A stretch of DNA of 64,000 nucleotides from Galaxea fascicularis (taxonomy: Eukaryota > Cnidaria > Anthozoa > Scleractinia > Euphylliidae), in the NCBI GenBank assembly GCA_948470475.1, contig OX419336.1, forward strand, positions 660,001 to 724,000, given 5' to 3'. A program made the translations under genes and the position numbers. Shown here in pieces: positions 11,975-23,820 of this stretch (positions within the stretch are counted from its first letter, which is position 1; every line of letters begins with the position of its first letter). Under the pieces are notes generated by a model, which saw nothing but the letters and a program-made list of their open reading frames with translations, did no database searches and was not told the DNA's origin.

Positions 11975-13495
11975 TCGAAACTTTGTTTAAGTTTAAAGTC
12001 TACAGTTTTGTAAATATATTAAAACATCCAAAGATGACCATGTTTTCCCTTGACTCTGTTCAGTAATACTATAGGAATCAGATCTTTGTTGAATGTGTGA
12101 GAGTGTTTAATTATGATAAAACCAGGAAGCTCTAAAATAGCACGAGGAAGGCCTTAAAACATATAAACAGGCCCCCTGCTAACTTATGAGGTGAAAAGTA
12201 CCGGCTTTGACATTCTGAACCGCAGCCGTTAAATTTTGCGCATGTGTGTGTCTCTTCGCGATTAACTCTACCTTGATGAAAAATATTTTTCTTAAAGTTT
12301 AGAAAGCATTTTTAGCTGTCGTGAAAGCGCTTCTGAACAGTTGCTGTCCAATAACAAAAAAACAAAAAAAACAAAACAATTATAACCGCTGGAGTAGTGG
12401 AATCTCCGCAACCCGTTGAGAACAACACTATATTTTGACATGAAAACTGGTGTGCGCAACAAGTCCATGTAATGTAAATCAGTTCATAGTATATGTTAGG
12501 CCAAATGTCCACTTAAACTTTTCCGAATTATTTCCTACTAAGAACTGGAGTAGGTCGGGGATAGTTGAAGTGAACACAGATCAAGCCTTTGTACTGTAAA
12601 TACTGCTGAGGGTTGGCATGAGGGTAATAAGGACAATTTGTTAATCATTTTTTTGTTAAAAGGCAATGAAGAATTACCCTCTCCCTTCCTGGTTACATAC
12701 GTGAAGAATTTATGCGACGCTGTAACTCGTGCCCTAATTTTCCCAGCACGCGCTGCGCAATTCATAGTTGACATTTTTAAAGCTACTTTTAAAATAACTT
12801 TCCAAATTCTCCTCACTTGATTTTTTACTGCATCCATAAAATCATGTTTTGTTTCTTTTTATCTTCAGATGAATTTCGGGTCCTGCCCTCGCAAGGGCAA
12901 ATTTTCCCCAAGTTTTTCCCAGCTAAGATAATAGTAGCCTGTCAACAGCCTAGAATTTGGATGCGTGGGAAATGGGGCGAGAGCAAACATAAGAAGCTCT
13001 CGCCCTCCCGCGCATCTAAACTTTCAGTCGAAAAACCCTGCGGAAACGCTTGCTTCGCTGGGCTAAGATATTGATGTTGGTGTGCATTAATTTTTTTACT
13101 GTTACCGTGTATTGTACCTTACCAGAAAAATCCTGCTGGCTCATATTCACAACAAAACAAAGCTCTGTAGAATTTACGGCAACTAAAATCTATCTTTGAC
13201 AGCCATGCGCCAGCGATAGATCGCGCAACAAGCAGCGGTTGAAGCCTTCAGGTGAAGCCCTTCCCTGCTCAAAAGCAGAGGTCTCTCACAGCGAGAAATA
13301 AACGCAGTGGGAGACCTCTTCTAACAGGGAAAAGAAGCCCCTTCGACTTTCTCTTGACCTGGAAAAGAAGAAACAGCACCTGCTGCCTTATTTGAGAAAA
13401 TACAGTCTCTGTGCATCCTGTTCACCCATCAGTCTCAAGTAGGACCTGAGGAGCTGGGTGGCTTCTTATTTGAATCCAAGGGGAGTTTATTGCAG
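11975..13495. other. Intergenic stretch with a fold-back repeat
   Basis: No gene that I can support. A minus-strand frame at 12538-12837 has no motif, and its possible donors do not match the phase of the exon at 11931. At 13254-13343 the segments AAGCCCTTCCCTG, AGAGGTCTC, GAGACCTCTT and CAGGGAAAAGAAGCCCC form an imperfect hairpin, probably a MITE. The rest is A/T-rich and unremarkable. Confidence 0.5.
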
Positions 13496-13501
13496 CATTA
13501 A
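13496..13501 (-). promoter_or_regulatory. Polyadenylation signal of RAB28
   Basis: TTTATT on the plus strand (AATAAA on the minus strand), about 112 bases downstream of the RAB28 stop codon. Confidence 0.6.
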
Positions 13502-13612
13502 AATGCAATGCTTTGGTTTAAGGACAACAAGCAACTGGATCAAAAAAATGCTGTAGTATTCATTAATAAATAATGTAAGAGCAATGTATGGAAATAAAAG
13601 ACTCTATGCCAT

Positions 13613-16600
13613 CTACTGTAATGAACACAAAGAACTTTTAGTCTGAGTGGGTGCGGCTCTTGATGGCATTTCATGGTTATTGTACTGAATGATGTCAGCT
13701 TTGATGACTCTCTATATTGGCAAAAAATGTCAAGGAAAACACGGCTGAAAAAGGGTGACAGGGACAATCTGGCCTGGGTAAATAATTTAAATTTTACTCA
13801 GTTACCTTTACTTTTGAAATAAAATAAATGTACAAGTTATTAATCAAGTTACAAAAGAAAAGAAAATGTGTTCCTGGTTTGCTATCATAGTGGCTTTGTG
13901 CCAGCAGCAAGTTCACCCAGCAAAGAGGGTGATTCTCTGAAGAGGACATACTCAAGTGTATCAGTACCAACAGTACTTAACAGTAAGACTTCTCTCTGCC
14001 TAGTTTTGCTTGAATCCACTTTTCCTGGTACACATACAAGTAAAGAAAACAACAACCGAATACTTTTGTTTTTCACAGTTAAGTGGGCCATTCAAACAGC
14101 CCACTTGTCCCTGCTATGGCAGGTGTTAACCAGTTTGTTTAAAACAAAAACAAACAAGAAAAGCTTGTGTCCACAGGATGATTGGGAGAGCGGTTGAACC
14201 CTGCTGACAATAACTAATGTACATTATGTTTCACTCAGTATTATCAAAGGATACAGATTGTTGTTCCATTTCATTCTTTGTTAATCTGATTCCCAATATT
14301 TCTGCTGCTATTTTTTGAAAACACAGACTGATCTAAAATAGATTGGAAATGATACTTAACAACTTCTCCAGCATAAATGAATGAATCTACATCTTGCAGA
14401 AGTGCAAACATGTTAAGCACTTAAACATTCTAGTACCCCGCAAGTATGACTTGAACAAAACTAGTTGTACAAAACTAAAACAAATATCTCCACAAACAGA
14501 CTCTCACGGCACCACATTCCTAAACATTTCCAGACTTAACACTTGATTTTAAATAATGTTGAGAAAAAAAATTATTGTCAGCTTACCTGATCTGCAGTTT
14601 TAGCGGACACATAATAACTGAAAAGTAAAATGATAGGATGAATTGGCTGTACTGTACATTTAATAATATCATTATTACAGACAGTGACAGTACCTCAAAA
14701 CATGACTTATTTCTTAATTTCACAAGACTGGAGGGTACAATGACACATTAACAACATGTTTATTTGTAAACAGAATGACCATTTTGACAGCCCAAATAGT
14801 GCAAGTGTATGTAGTAATGATCAATACAGGCATTCATGTGCTTATAACAACAAGAAATTAATTTCATTGAAGAGGTGATACATGAAGACATAAGAAATTC
14901 CATGCTGGTGAACTGCTCCCTAATGTCCTTACTAATAATAATGATTTAAAGCAACTGCAAACCAACCAAATACAAAAACAACAGACTGAACAAGATTGAT
15001 ATGGAGAAAACAAACAAAGAACTCACCTAGACATCCCATGCTCTTGGGCAAATTTTCCATGTCTGTCTGACCTAACAACCCTCTGGTGTTCCAAGTCAAC
15101 TTAAACAATAAAAAAAGTAAACTTGGAAATAGAAACTAACTGAGACAGATGTGGTAAACAGTTCATGAAAAACAAAATTTAGATGTAATCCAAATCTCAT
15201 TCCTGATCATGAACACTGCATGTACATCATACTGATAAAAGAATAAATATGCAAACATAAAACTAAAACTATGGTCTTGCAAGTCAAAAGGATTCAGTTC
15301 ATGGAAAACCTATAAGTACCCCTAATGCATTGTGTACTAGACTTGACACTACATATAACACATTTACATGTAGATTTTGGTGATAGAAATATCTTGAACA
15401 CTCCAAAATAAACCAAAGTTATCTTAATTAAAAGTAGGTAGTTTTGCTTGTTTCAGAGCCATTTGCAATGCATTTTCAAGTGTAATTATTTTACGACGGC
15501 ATGGAATTATAGTTTTCCAAACTACCAGTAACTTCATTTGGCTGTGGGTGTGCACTAAGACAAGAGAAAGAAGATGGCAAAACATGGTACAAACACCTGT
15601 TGTTCATAATGAATTCTGATACAATCAGTTTGTCATCAGATGATACCTTTTAAATGAATCTAGATGCTACACGAGAATTAAGTAAATTACGCTTTATAAC
15701 AGCATTTAGTGATAAGTCTTGGAACTTACTTTTATTTGCTACAAGAGCAATATGGGGTAACCTGGAACCATCTTTTTCACACAGTTTCTTCACTGTATCA
15801 TACCAGTCTTCCAGATTATCAAAACTGTTCTGATTTGTCACATCGTAAACAAGTAAAACAGCCTGCAAAACAGTATCAATGTCAAACCTTCTCTTGCTGA
15901 TACAATGGCACCCAGTTTTATGCATTTCATAAATATTCATAATCAGTCAACATTTTTCCAGTCATTTGATATGAATGTGTAACATAAACAATGTATCTCT
16001 TCACATTTCCACAAAGTATTATTCCACTGAGTCAATGGCAAGAGAAAGAAGTGGGCAAATAGGAAAGAAAATGATAGGGCAGAACACCGTTTCATATAGA
16101 CCTGGCTAGAACACTGAGACCCAGGCTATGTACTGGACTTCCACATCAGGATTTTCTTAGACTTTATAATAAATATGTGCAGCTCGTTAATTTGCAATTG
16201 AATGCAAACTGTTGCCTTAAGCTGGGGATCACACTCAATTAAATTATCATTTTACATCCCATAGTGGTGACTCGCGGTTGCATGGTTAGATTGGCTACGA
16301 TCGTACGTCTTCATGAATAAAAACTAAAAAACAACGGACAACGGGGAACTCCGATTAGTGGGCCATTACAACATTTTTTAGACCTCGAAATGCACCTTAT
16401 GATGAACTAGGAATTAGACAGCTGTAAATATACTGAACGATTGACTTACGTGGGCTCCATATATATATTTGTCCAGCATTTTACCACCGAGGGTCTGTCC
16501 TCCTATGTCCCATACTTGTAAAGTGACGTGAACGTTCCCTGGAACAAATGTCCAAGAAACGAGATGATGTTTCAGACTTAACGGCATAAATAAAACCTGT

Positions 16601-17003
16601 CAAAAATTCATCTTTTCAAGAACTGCCAATAATAAGGTTAACTTAGACAACGATCACTTTCATCTGTACCAACCTGGTAAAACTATCCTTCCTAGAAAGA
16701 AATCAAGTCCAAGTGTTTGCTTGTAGGCTTTGTCAAAATTCTCTTGAGAATATCTCACACATATTGACGTCTTATGAGAAACAAATAAATCAGTTAGTAG
16801 CTATACAACCGGGTAAAATGTTCTATTGAAAATAATGATAGACTTATTCTGGTTCTTGGGTGAGAAATTCATGACGATGAACGTTCTCCACAAAGAGGCT
16901 TCAGTTACAAAAACAGTTCATTTACCTTGCCTGATGCACCATCTCCTAAAAGAACAAACTTTAACTGATGGTCTGTCGCCATTTCTTCATCCGAGTCCGT
17001 CAT
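13613..17003 (-). CDS. RAB28: RAB28 small GTPase, complete, 8 exons
   Basis: Ras-superfamily GTPase; in other animals RAB28 acts at cilia and photoreceptor outer segments. Minus-strand exons: 16926-17003, 16674-16770, 16450-16538, 15730-15862, 15027-15099, 14587-14617, 14255-14332, 13613-13711. They total 678 bases, giving 225 residues (human 221). Seen: P-loop GDGASGKTS, switch II WDIGGQT, NKID guanine specificity, SAKT, and a C-terminal farnesylation-type CaaX box, CSLQ. The start MTDSDEE resembles the vertebrate N-terminus and is the first ATG. The last exon was found by its RVIKADI motif; reading through the previous exon instead gives an early stop and no CaaX, so the splice at 14255 is preferred. 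The start codon lies 95 bases from the giant foldback element and faces NPM1 head to head. Confidence 0.95.
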
Positions 17004-17098
17004 TTTCTCCAGTCGCTAAGCAGCAAAACCTCGAAATTAATTTATCCAAAATTCACGGCCATATTGATTCCGAAAAGTGCACTGTTGTTGGTAGGTAC
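17004..17098. promoter_or_regulatory. Left half of an interrupted RAB28/NPM1 head-to-head promoter
   Basis: These 95 bases separate the RAB28 start codon from the foldback element. With 26457-26518 on the far side they would make up the whole 157-bp space between the two divergent start codons if the element were absent. No TATA box is obvious. Inference from gene order; transcription starts are not visible. Confidence 0.45.
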
Positions 17099-17150
17099 TT
17101 TAAGTAAGGTTATTAAAATGTATCATAACATGAATTAATATCCCCATGTA
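17099..17150 (+). repeat. Left terminal inverted repeat of the foldback-like element
   Basis: 52 bases that pair with the complement of 26405-26456 with five mismatches. It merges directly into the first CCATGTA minisatellite unit at 17141. Confidence 0.85.
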
Positions 17151-19990
17151 TTGCCATGTATAGCCATGTATAGGCATGTATAACCATGTATTGCCATGTA
17201 TAGCCATGTATAGCCATGTATAGCCATGTATAGCCATGTACAGCCAGGTATTCCCATGTATAGCCATGTATAGCCATGTATAACCATGTATAACCATGTA
17301 TAGCCATGTATAGCCATGTATTGCTATGTATTTTCATGTATAGCCATGTATAGCCATGCATAGCCATGTATAACCATGTATAGCCATGTATAACCATGTA
17401 TAACCATGTATAGCCATGTATAGCCATATATAACTATGTATAGCCATGTATAGCCATGTATAGCCATGTATAGCCATGTATAACCATGTATAGCCATGTA
17501 TAGCCATGTATACCCATGTATAGCCATGTATTGGCATGTATAGCCATGTATAGCCATGTATTGGCATGTATAGCCATGTATAGCCATGTATAGCCATGTA
17601 TTGACATGTATAGCCATTTATAACCATGTATTCCCATGTATAGCCACGTATAGCCATGTACAGCCATGTATTGGCATGTATAGCCATGTATAGCCATGTA
17701 TTGGCATGTATAGCCATGTATAGCCATGTATAGCCATGTATTGCCATGTATTGCCATTTATCGCCATGTATAGTCATGTATAGCCATGTATTGCCATGTA
17801 TAGCCATGTATAACCATGTGTAGCCATGTATAACCATGTGTAGCCATGTATAGCCATGTATTGGCATGTATAGCCATGTATTGCCATGTATAGCCATGTA
17901 TCGCCATGTATAGCCATGTATGACCATGTATAGCCATGTATAGCCATGTATAGCCATGTATAGCCATGTATTGCCATGTATAGCCATGTATAACCATGTG
18001 TAGCCATGTATAACCATGTATTGCCATGTATTTGCATGTATAGCCATGTATAGCCATGTATAACCATGTGTAGCCATGTATAACCATGTGTAGCCATGTA
18101 TAGCCATGTATAGCCATGTATTGGCATGTATAGCCATGTATAGCCATGTATAGCCATGTATAGCCATGTATAGGCATGTATTGGCATGTATAGCCATGTA
18201 TAGCCATGTATTCCCATGTATAGCCATGTATAACCATGTATAGCCATGTATAGCCATGTATAGCCATGTATAACCATGTATAGCCATGTACTGGCATGTA
18301 TAGCCATGTATAGCCATGTATAGCCATGTATAACGATGTATTGCCATGTATTGCCATGTATAGCCATCTATCGCCATGTATTGCCATGTATTGCCATGGA
18401 TTGCCATGTATTGCCATGTATTGGCATGTATCGCCATGTATAGCCATGTATTCCCATGTATAGCCATGTATAACCATGTATAGCCAGGTATAGCCATGTA
18501 TAGCCATGTATAGCCATGTATAGCCAGGTATAGCCATGTTTTCCCATGTATAGCCATGTATAGCCATGTATAGCCATGTATAGCCATTTATCGCCTTGTA
18601 TAGCCATGTATAGCCATGTATAGGCATGTATAGGTATGTATAGCCATGTATAACCATGTATTGCCATGTATTGCCATGTATAGCCATGTATAGCCATGTA
18701 TAACCATGTGTAGCCATGTATAACCATGTGTAGCCATGTATAGCCATGTATAGCCATGTATTGGCATGTATAGCCATGTATAGCCATGTATAGCCATGTA
18801 TAGCCATGTATAGGCATTTATTGGCATGTATAGCCATGTATAGCCATGTATAACGATGTATTGCCATGTATTGCCATGTAGAGCCATATATTGCCATGTG
18901 TAGCCATCTATCGCCATGTATTGCCATGTATTGCCATGGATTGCCATGTATTGCCATGTATTGGCATGTATCGCCATGTATAGCCATGTATTCCCATGTA
19001 TAGCCATGTATAACCATGTATAGCCATGTATAGCCATGTATTGGCATGTATAGCCATGTATTGGCATGTATAGCCATGTATTGGCATGTATAGCCATGTA
19101 TAGCCATGTATAGCCAGGTATAGCTATGTTTTCCCATGTATAGCCATGTATAGCCATGTATAGCCATGTATAGCCATGTATAGGCATGTATAGGTATGTA
19201 TAGCCATGTATAACCATGTATTGCCATGTATTGCCATGTATAGCCATGTATAGCCATGTATAACCATGTGTAGCCATGTATAACCATGTGTAGCCATGTA
19301 TAGCCATGTATAGCCATGTATTGGCATGTATAGCCATGTATAGCCATGTATAGCCATGTATAGCCATGTATAGGCATTTATTGGCATGTATAGCCATGTA
19401 TAGCCATGTATTCCCATGTATAGCCATGTATAACCATGTATAGCCATGTATTGGCATGTATAGCCATGTATAGCCATGTATAACGATGTATTGCCATGTA
19501 TTGCCATGTAGAGCCATATATTGCCATGTGTAGCCATCTATCGCCATGTATTGCCATGTATTGCCATGGATTGCCATGTATTGCCATGTATTGGCATGTA
19601 TCGCCATGTATAGCCATGTATTCCCATGTATAGCCATGTATAACCATGTATAGCCATGTATAGCCATGTATTGGCATGTATAGCCATGTATTGGCATGTA
19701 TAGCCATGTATAGCCATGTATAGCCAGGTATAGCCATGTTTTCCCATGTATAGCCATGTATAGGCATGTATAGCCATTTATCGCCTTGTATAGCCTTGTA
19801 TAGCCATGTATAGCCATGTATAGCCATGTATGGGCATGTATAGGTATGTATAGCCATGTATAACCATGTATTGCCATGTATTGCCATGTATAGCCATGTA
19901 TTGCCATGTATAGCCATGTATAGCCATGTATTGCCATGTATAGCCATGTATAGCCATGTATTGCCATTTATAGCCATGTATTGCCATGGA
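17141..19990. repeat. Left minisatellite arm, 285 units of 10 bp
   Basis: Consensus TAGCCATGTA on the plus strand, with common variants TTGCC, TTGGC, TAACC, TAGGC, TTCCC and TCGCC before ATGTA. From 17141 to 19990 every unit is exactly 10 bases, with no insertion or deletion. Higher-order copies are visible: TAGGTATGTA at 18631, 19191 and 19841, and TAACGATGTA at 18331, 18851 and 19481, so blocks of 520-650 bp have been duplicated. Long open frames on the minus strand (MAIHGYTWLY repeats) arise because three units make ten codons without a stop; I do not regard them as genes. Confidence 0.95.
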
Positions 19991-21539
19991 AAGCACGTAT
20001 AGCCATTTATTATCTTGGATTGCCATGTAAAGACATCTATAGCCATGTGTTTCCCTTTACAGCATCTCACTGGCTTTAATTTTGGAGCAGAACGTTGGTT
20101 TTGTTCTGGAAATCATAAGGGAACAATCACGAAATGGACGTTTGCTGCTTTAAGATCTCCCTATCATTTTTTCCCTATCATTGATATTGATTATAACGTT
20201 CTACTCTGAGTTGCATACCTTACAGATGGGTGGGTGACGCCATTCCTTTCGGAAATCCTGGCATTTGTTACATTAACGCATGAATGAGTTGGCTCAGAGG
20301 TTGTTTGATTTGTGAATCAGGGTGACCATGGTCTCTTTCCACAGTTTTGGTAAGGCACCAGACAAAAGCGGTTATTAAAGATCTAGCATACTGATGGAGA
20401 CAGTTCTGAGGCACATTCGACCAGGACAGGAGTAGCCAGACTGTTAGGGCCAAGTCTATTTCAAACTTGTCGTTACCCGAAGATTGTGAGAAGACGATTA
20501 TTTTGCAGTTTTTCATCTTGCATTAGTGCTCCATCAAGGCATCTATCATGAATAAGACCTCCTGTTAAACTGCCTGACACAATAAGTTGATTTTCTTCAG
20601 TTCCATTTTGTGGAAGAAATACATTCTGTAACTTTGTACATCGATAGCAAGGGAAACACTTTTTAAAGACGAAATAAAAGAACTATACTACGTGCAGAGG
20701 TCTCGTCGTATTGCCATTATTTTCAGTCCTAGCCATTCGCAGCTCCTGGAGGAGCAGTTATCGGAATATGTTTTGCGCGCCAAAGATATTTCGCTTGATG
20801 TCTGGAAGAAAAAATTTGAAAGTGTCAGGGCTCAAATAGTTATGTTGTGTTAAGTCATCCAATGAAACGGACCATAACCCACTGAAACAATAAACAAGCC
20901 AAGATGTAATGAAATGAACGTCATTCTTTAATCAATCATTATCTTCACTAAACAGTACACGTTTGTTTGTTTTTTATAAGAACCTCTTTTGTAAGAACGT
21001 TGAGGCTGACAATGAACATCCCTATTTGGCTCATCTTTTTTTTAAATGAGTAGGATACTATGTACACGAGAACTTTTTCTGCGTTTTCACTGGAAAATCT
21101 TGTGACTCTATGTCGCGTTGTGAGACTCTATGTTCAATACCTTTTGTAAAGCTTAATGTACCAGCAGTTGGTTGGCGCGACATTGTGTGTATATCATGTA
21201 ATTTAAGAGCACCTTAAGAACGTTTTCAGGTTCAAATCGTGAAAAAAATAAGAACGTCAAGCCTGAGCTCCAAAATTAGACGTTTTTATTAAAAGGAATG
21301 TATCCAGGAACGTAACAATATGAAAAAAACAATGTGAAAAAGCAATATGAAATGGAAACACTTATCATAAGTTTGGCCTAAACATAGCGTTAGGTTTGTT
21401 TTTTGATCAAACGTCTGGCCTGTTTTTCCTATTTCCAGGCTTTAAAGACTTTTAAAAAACTCCTCTTAAATGACTTAACCATTCGGTATCTGTGTACCGT
21501 TCGAAAGGAAAATAAGTCCATGCTACTTGATTTGGTAGG
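19991..21539. other. Core of the foldback-like element, 3' of the OTU/CXC gene
   Basis: The edge of the array degenerates at 19991-20050. Beyond it lies a minus-strand open frame at 20268-20516 (82 codons, including DLALTVWLLLSWSNVPQNCL) that might be the end of another element protein, but I recognise no family. The rest shows no coding signal. Confidence 0.4.
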
Positions 21540-23506
21540 TTAAAAACTATCCATCAATGACTTGTGCAAAGAATGTTTATCTTTCAATTGAGACAGTTTT
21601 CCAACTATGCTTGAGAACGGTTTATAAGTTACAGCCAAACCTATTTCTTTTACTTTTGCAGAGCACACAACAAAATTATACAATTCCGCTACATTTTGAG
21701 AGTTCACGGCAACGCCCGAAGAGTCGATAACCTCGGTTACCACAAAGAGAATGATACACTTGAGATTTGTCCACGGACCATTTGATACGACAAATCCCTC
21801 CTTTGCTAAGTAATCAGCCCCTCTCATGCGTTTGTATGTTTGCGGATTTGTTCTTTTCCGCTTGGTGCTTGTTAAGTTAGAGCTTCTTTTGTCAGGGCAG
21901 TCCTCCTTGTTTCCGCAGTTTGAACATCTACAGGAGCTGGTACACTTTTTACCAATGCGTTAACAAGGACACCTCGGTTCCTTTCAGCTTGATCCTTACA
22001 CACAACCACTGAATTCCCCTTTTTTATTGATCCACAAGTACAACCTTTACGCTGGCCGCATACTGACTTTTCCGATTGACATGCATTTTTGCAATTCACA
22101 CATCGACAAAGGCGAGAACACGTTTGACCTTTTTTTAAGCAAGAGCACCTTGACTTTTGAGACTCTATACATGACGCTATATCTACCACACCTCGACTTT
22201 TAGCCATTCGTCCACAGCAACAACCTTTCTTGCTGTTCTCACTTTCTGGTACGGTTTGCCACAGCATCTCTAAAAGGAAAGTTTTTCCGAACATGAGTTG
22301 AGCATTTGTGAATGGTGGTCTCAACAAGAGAATGCCGCTAATGAGAGTGCAAATGAAATCACGTGGGCCTTAGGGAAAGTTATAGTTTTGTTAGTTTGTA
22401 GTCTTTTTCTTTTTTCACGGGTTAACTATTTCAGTCGATAAAGGATAACAATGAACCTAGTTATAGCGATACAGTGTGCTACCCAGACAAAACTTTATAG
22501 GTCTTGCTCCGTTATAAATATTTATTACACGACTTAGACAGTCAGTGGGCCAATAACTAAAATCGACCAATAAGGCAAAAACCCGCGAAAAGGCCATAGT
22601 TACTAACCTTTAGTAGCATCGTAGTGTCCCGGTCCAGAGTGATTATAAGCTATGAAAATGGCCAATTTGCTGCATATTGTCGTCGGCACAAATGGTATGA
22701 GTGGAGCGGCCGGAATCGAGGTAATGACAACTATCGAGGCCTGTAGAAGATTGCTGCAGGCAAGAACGCAAAGATCTCCGAGGGAACTGTTGAACCATCC
22801 GGATTCGGAGAATTTAGACAATTCTTCATTGATATCAAAATCCAACCAATTCTTGTAGTTTTCAACATTTTCCTCTATCTCCCGGCAAAACAGAGATCTC
22901 AATAAATGTGTATTTTCAGCTTTAGAGGTTTTAAAGCAAGGGTTTTGTAGATGGTGACGAAATTCAGCGTTATTTTTATCATCTATGCCAAGTATGAGCT
23001 TGTGTATTTGCTTTACAATGCTACTGAAGCAGCAGTCACCATTTCTTAGCACAGGATCTACTGCAAGGCCAAATGATGCTAAATTTCGTCGGAGGCATTC
23101 GTCGTTCATGTCACTTCCTAGCCTACAGTCGTCCTCTAAACTGGCAATTTCAGTTTTAACAGCATTAATCAAACTCCTTTTGTTCGCTAAGGGAAATTTG
23201 TAAATGTTGAAGTCCCGCGTTATACGCATGCTATCGATAGACGAGAAAACCCCTTTTAAATGGACAGCACGACTGATCGCAAGAGCCAAAACCGAGTCAT
23301 TTTTTAATTCCGAAATTTCAACTGCTTTGTTTGGGTGTATTTTTATCTAACGTTAAGTCTGACAAAGTGCTTGAAGCCTTACTATGTCGTGTCATGGTAG
23401 AAGAAAGTTCCGTTGGAGAAGTGCCGCAGTTGAATGGAACTTTGCGATGTGTATCCTCTGAGTTCTTTTCGTTTGTGCCGTGCGCAAGCAGCTCTACTGG
23501 TACCAC
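21540..23506 (-). pseudogene. Decayed OTU-protease + CXC-domain gene inside the foldback-like element
   Basis: Minus-strand exons about 22608-23506 and 21540-22269, joined in phase across a GTTAGT...TTTTAG intron (HYDATK then EMLWQ). Exon 1 carries an OTU-type cysteine protease: nucleophile motif NGDCCFSS and terminal histidine motif NHSGPGHYDA. Exon 2 has cysteine clusters like a DNA-binding CXC domain (CSCLKKGQTCSRLCRCVNC), then CGQRKGCTCG, and in another frame KKCTSSCRCSNCGNKEDC. Breaks: a frameshift near 23325-23345, another near 21960-21990, and a TAA stop between CPC and RIGKKC. The C-terminal part ends at 21540 with SLHKSLMDSF. OTU domains recur in cnidarian mobile elements, so this is probably the element's own protein or cargo. 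No transposase domain is seen. Confidence 0.65.
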
Positions 23507-23820
23507 GGGGATGAAGCGAGCATTTGAGGTGTGTTTCCTTGCTCCTGACTTCCTTTTACAACTCCAGACGTAAAGAACGATAGCGAATACCGCAACTGCT
23601 AGCTCTGGTGAAAGCGTTGAGGCACCACCCAGAAGAGATCGTTTGAGTGATGATGTAGCCGCTCATTCCTCTGTGTACCTACTCCGGCTGGAATGGCTGA
23701 ACACCACAATTTCTATCGACAAAAACCCCCACTATCCAGTGCCTCTACATAGTGATACATGGTTTCACATACGAATGCACGCTAATAAATAATCATTAAT
23801 GGTAATAAATAGTATCAAAT

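Noticed and set aside
12538..12837. Upstream exon of the unrecognised minus-strand gene
   Set aside because: A possible start and donor exist, but the donor phase does not fit the acceptor at 11931 without creating a stop.
13885..14091. Minus-strand frame as the last RAB28 exon
   Set aside because: It does not fit the RAB28 C-terminus. The exon at 13613-13711 gives RVIKADI and a CaaX ending in the right phase.
17141..19990. CRISPR-like array
   Set aside because: Units are 10 bp, contiguous and without unique spacers, in a eukaryotic genome. This is a minisatellite.
17100..20070. Very long open frames (up to 539 codons) encoding MAIHGYTWLY-type repeats on the minus strand
   Set aside because: The 10-bp unit contains no stop, and three units make ten codons, so all three frames of that strand stay open. 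The frames overlap one another, start at repeat ATGs and lack splice or promoter context.
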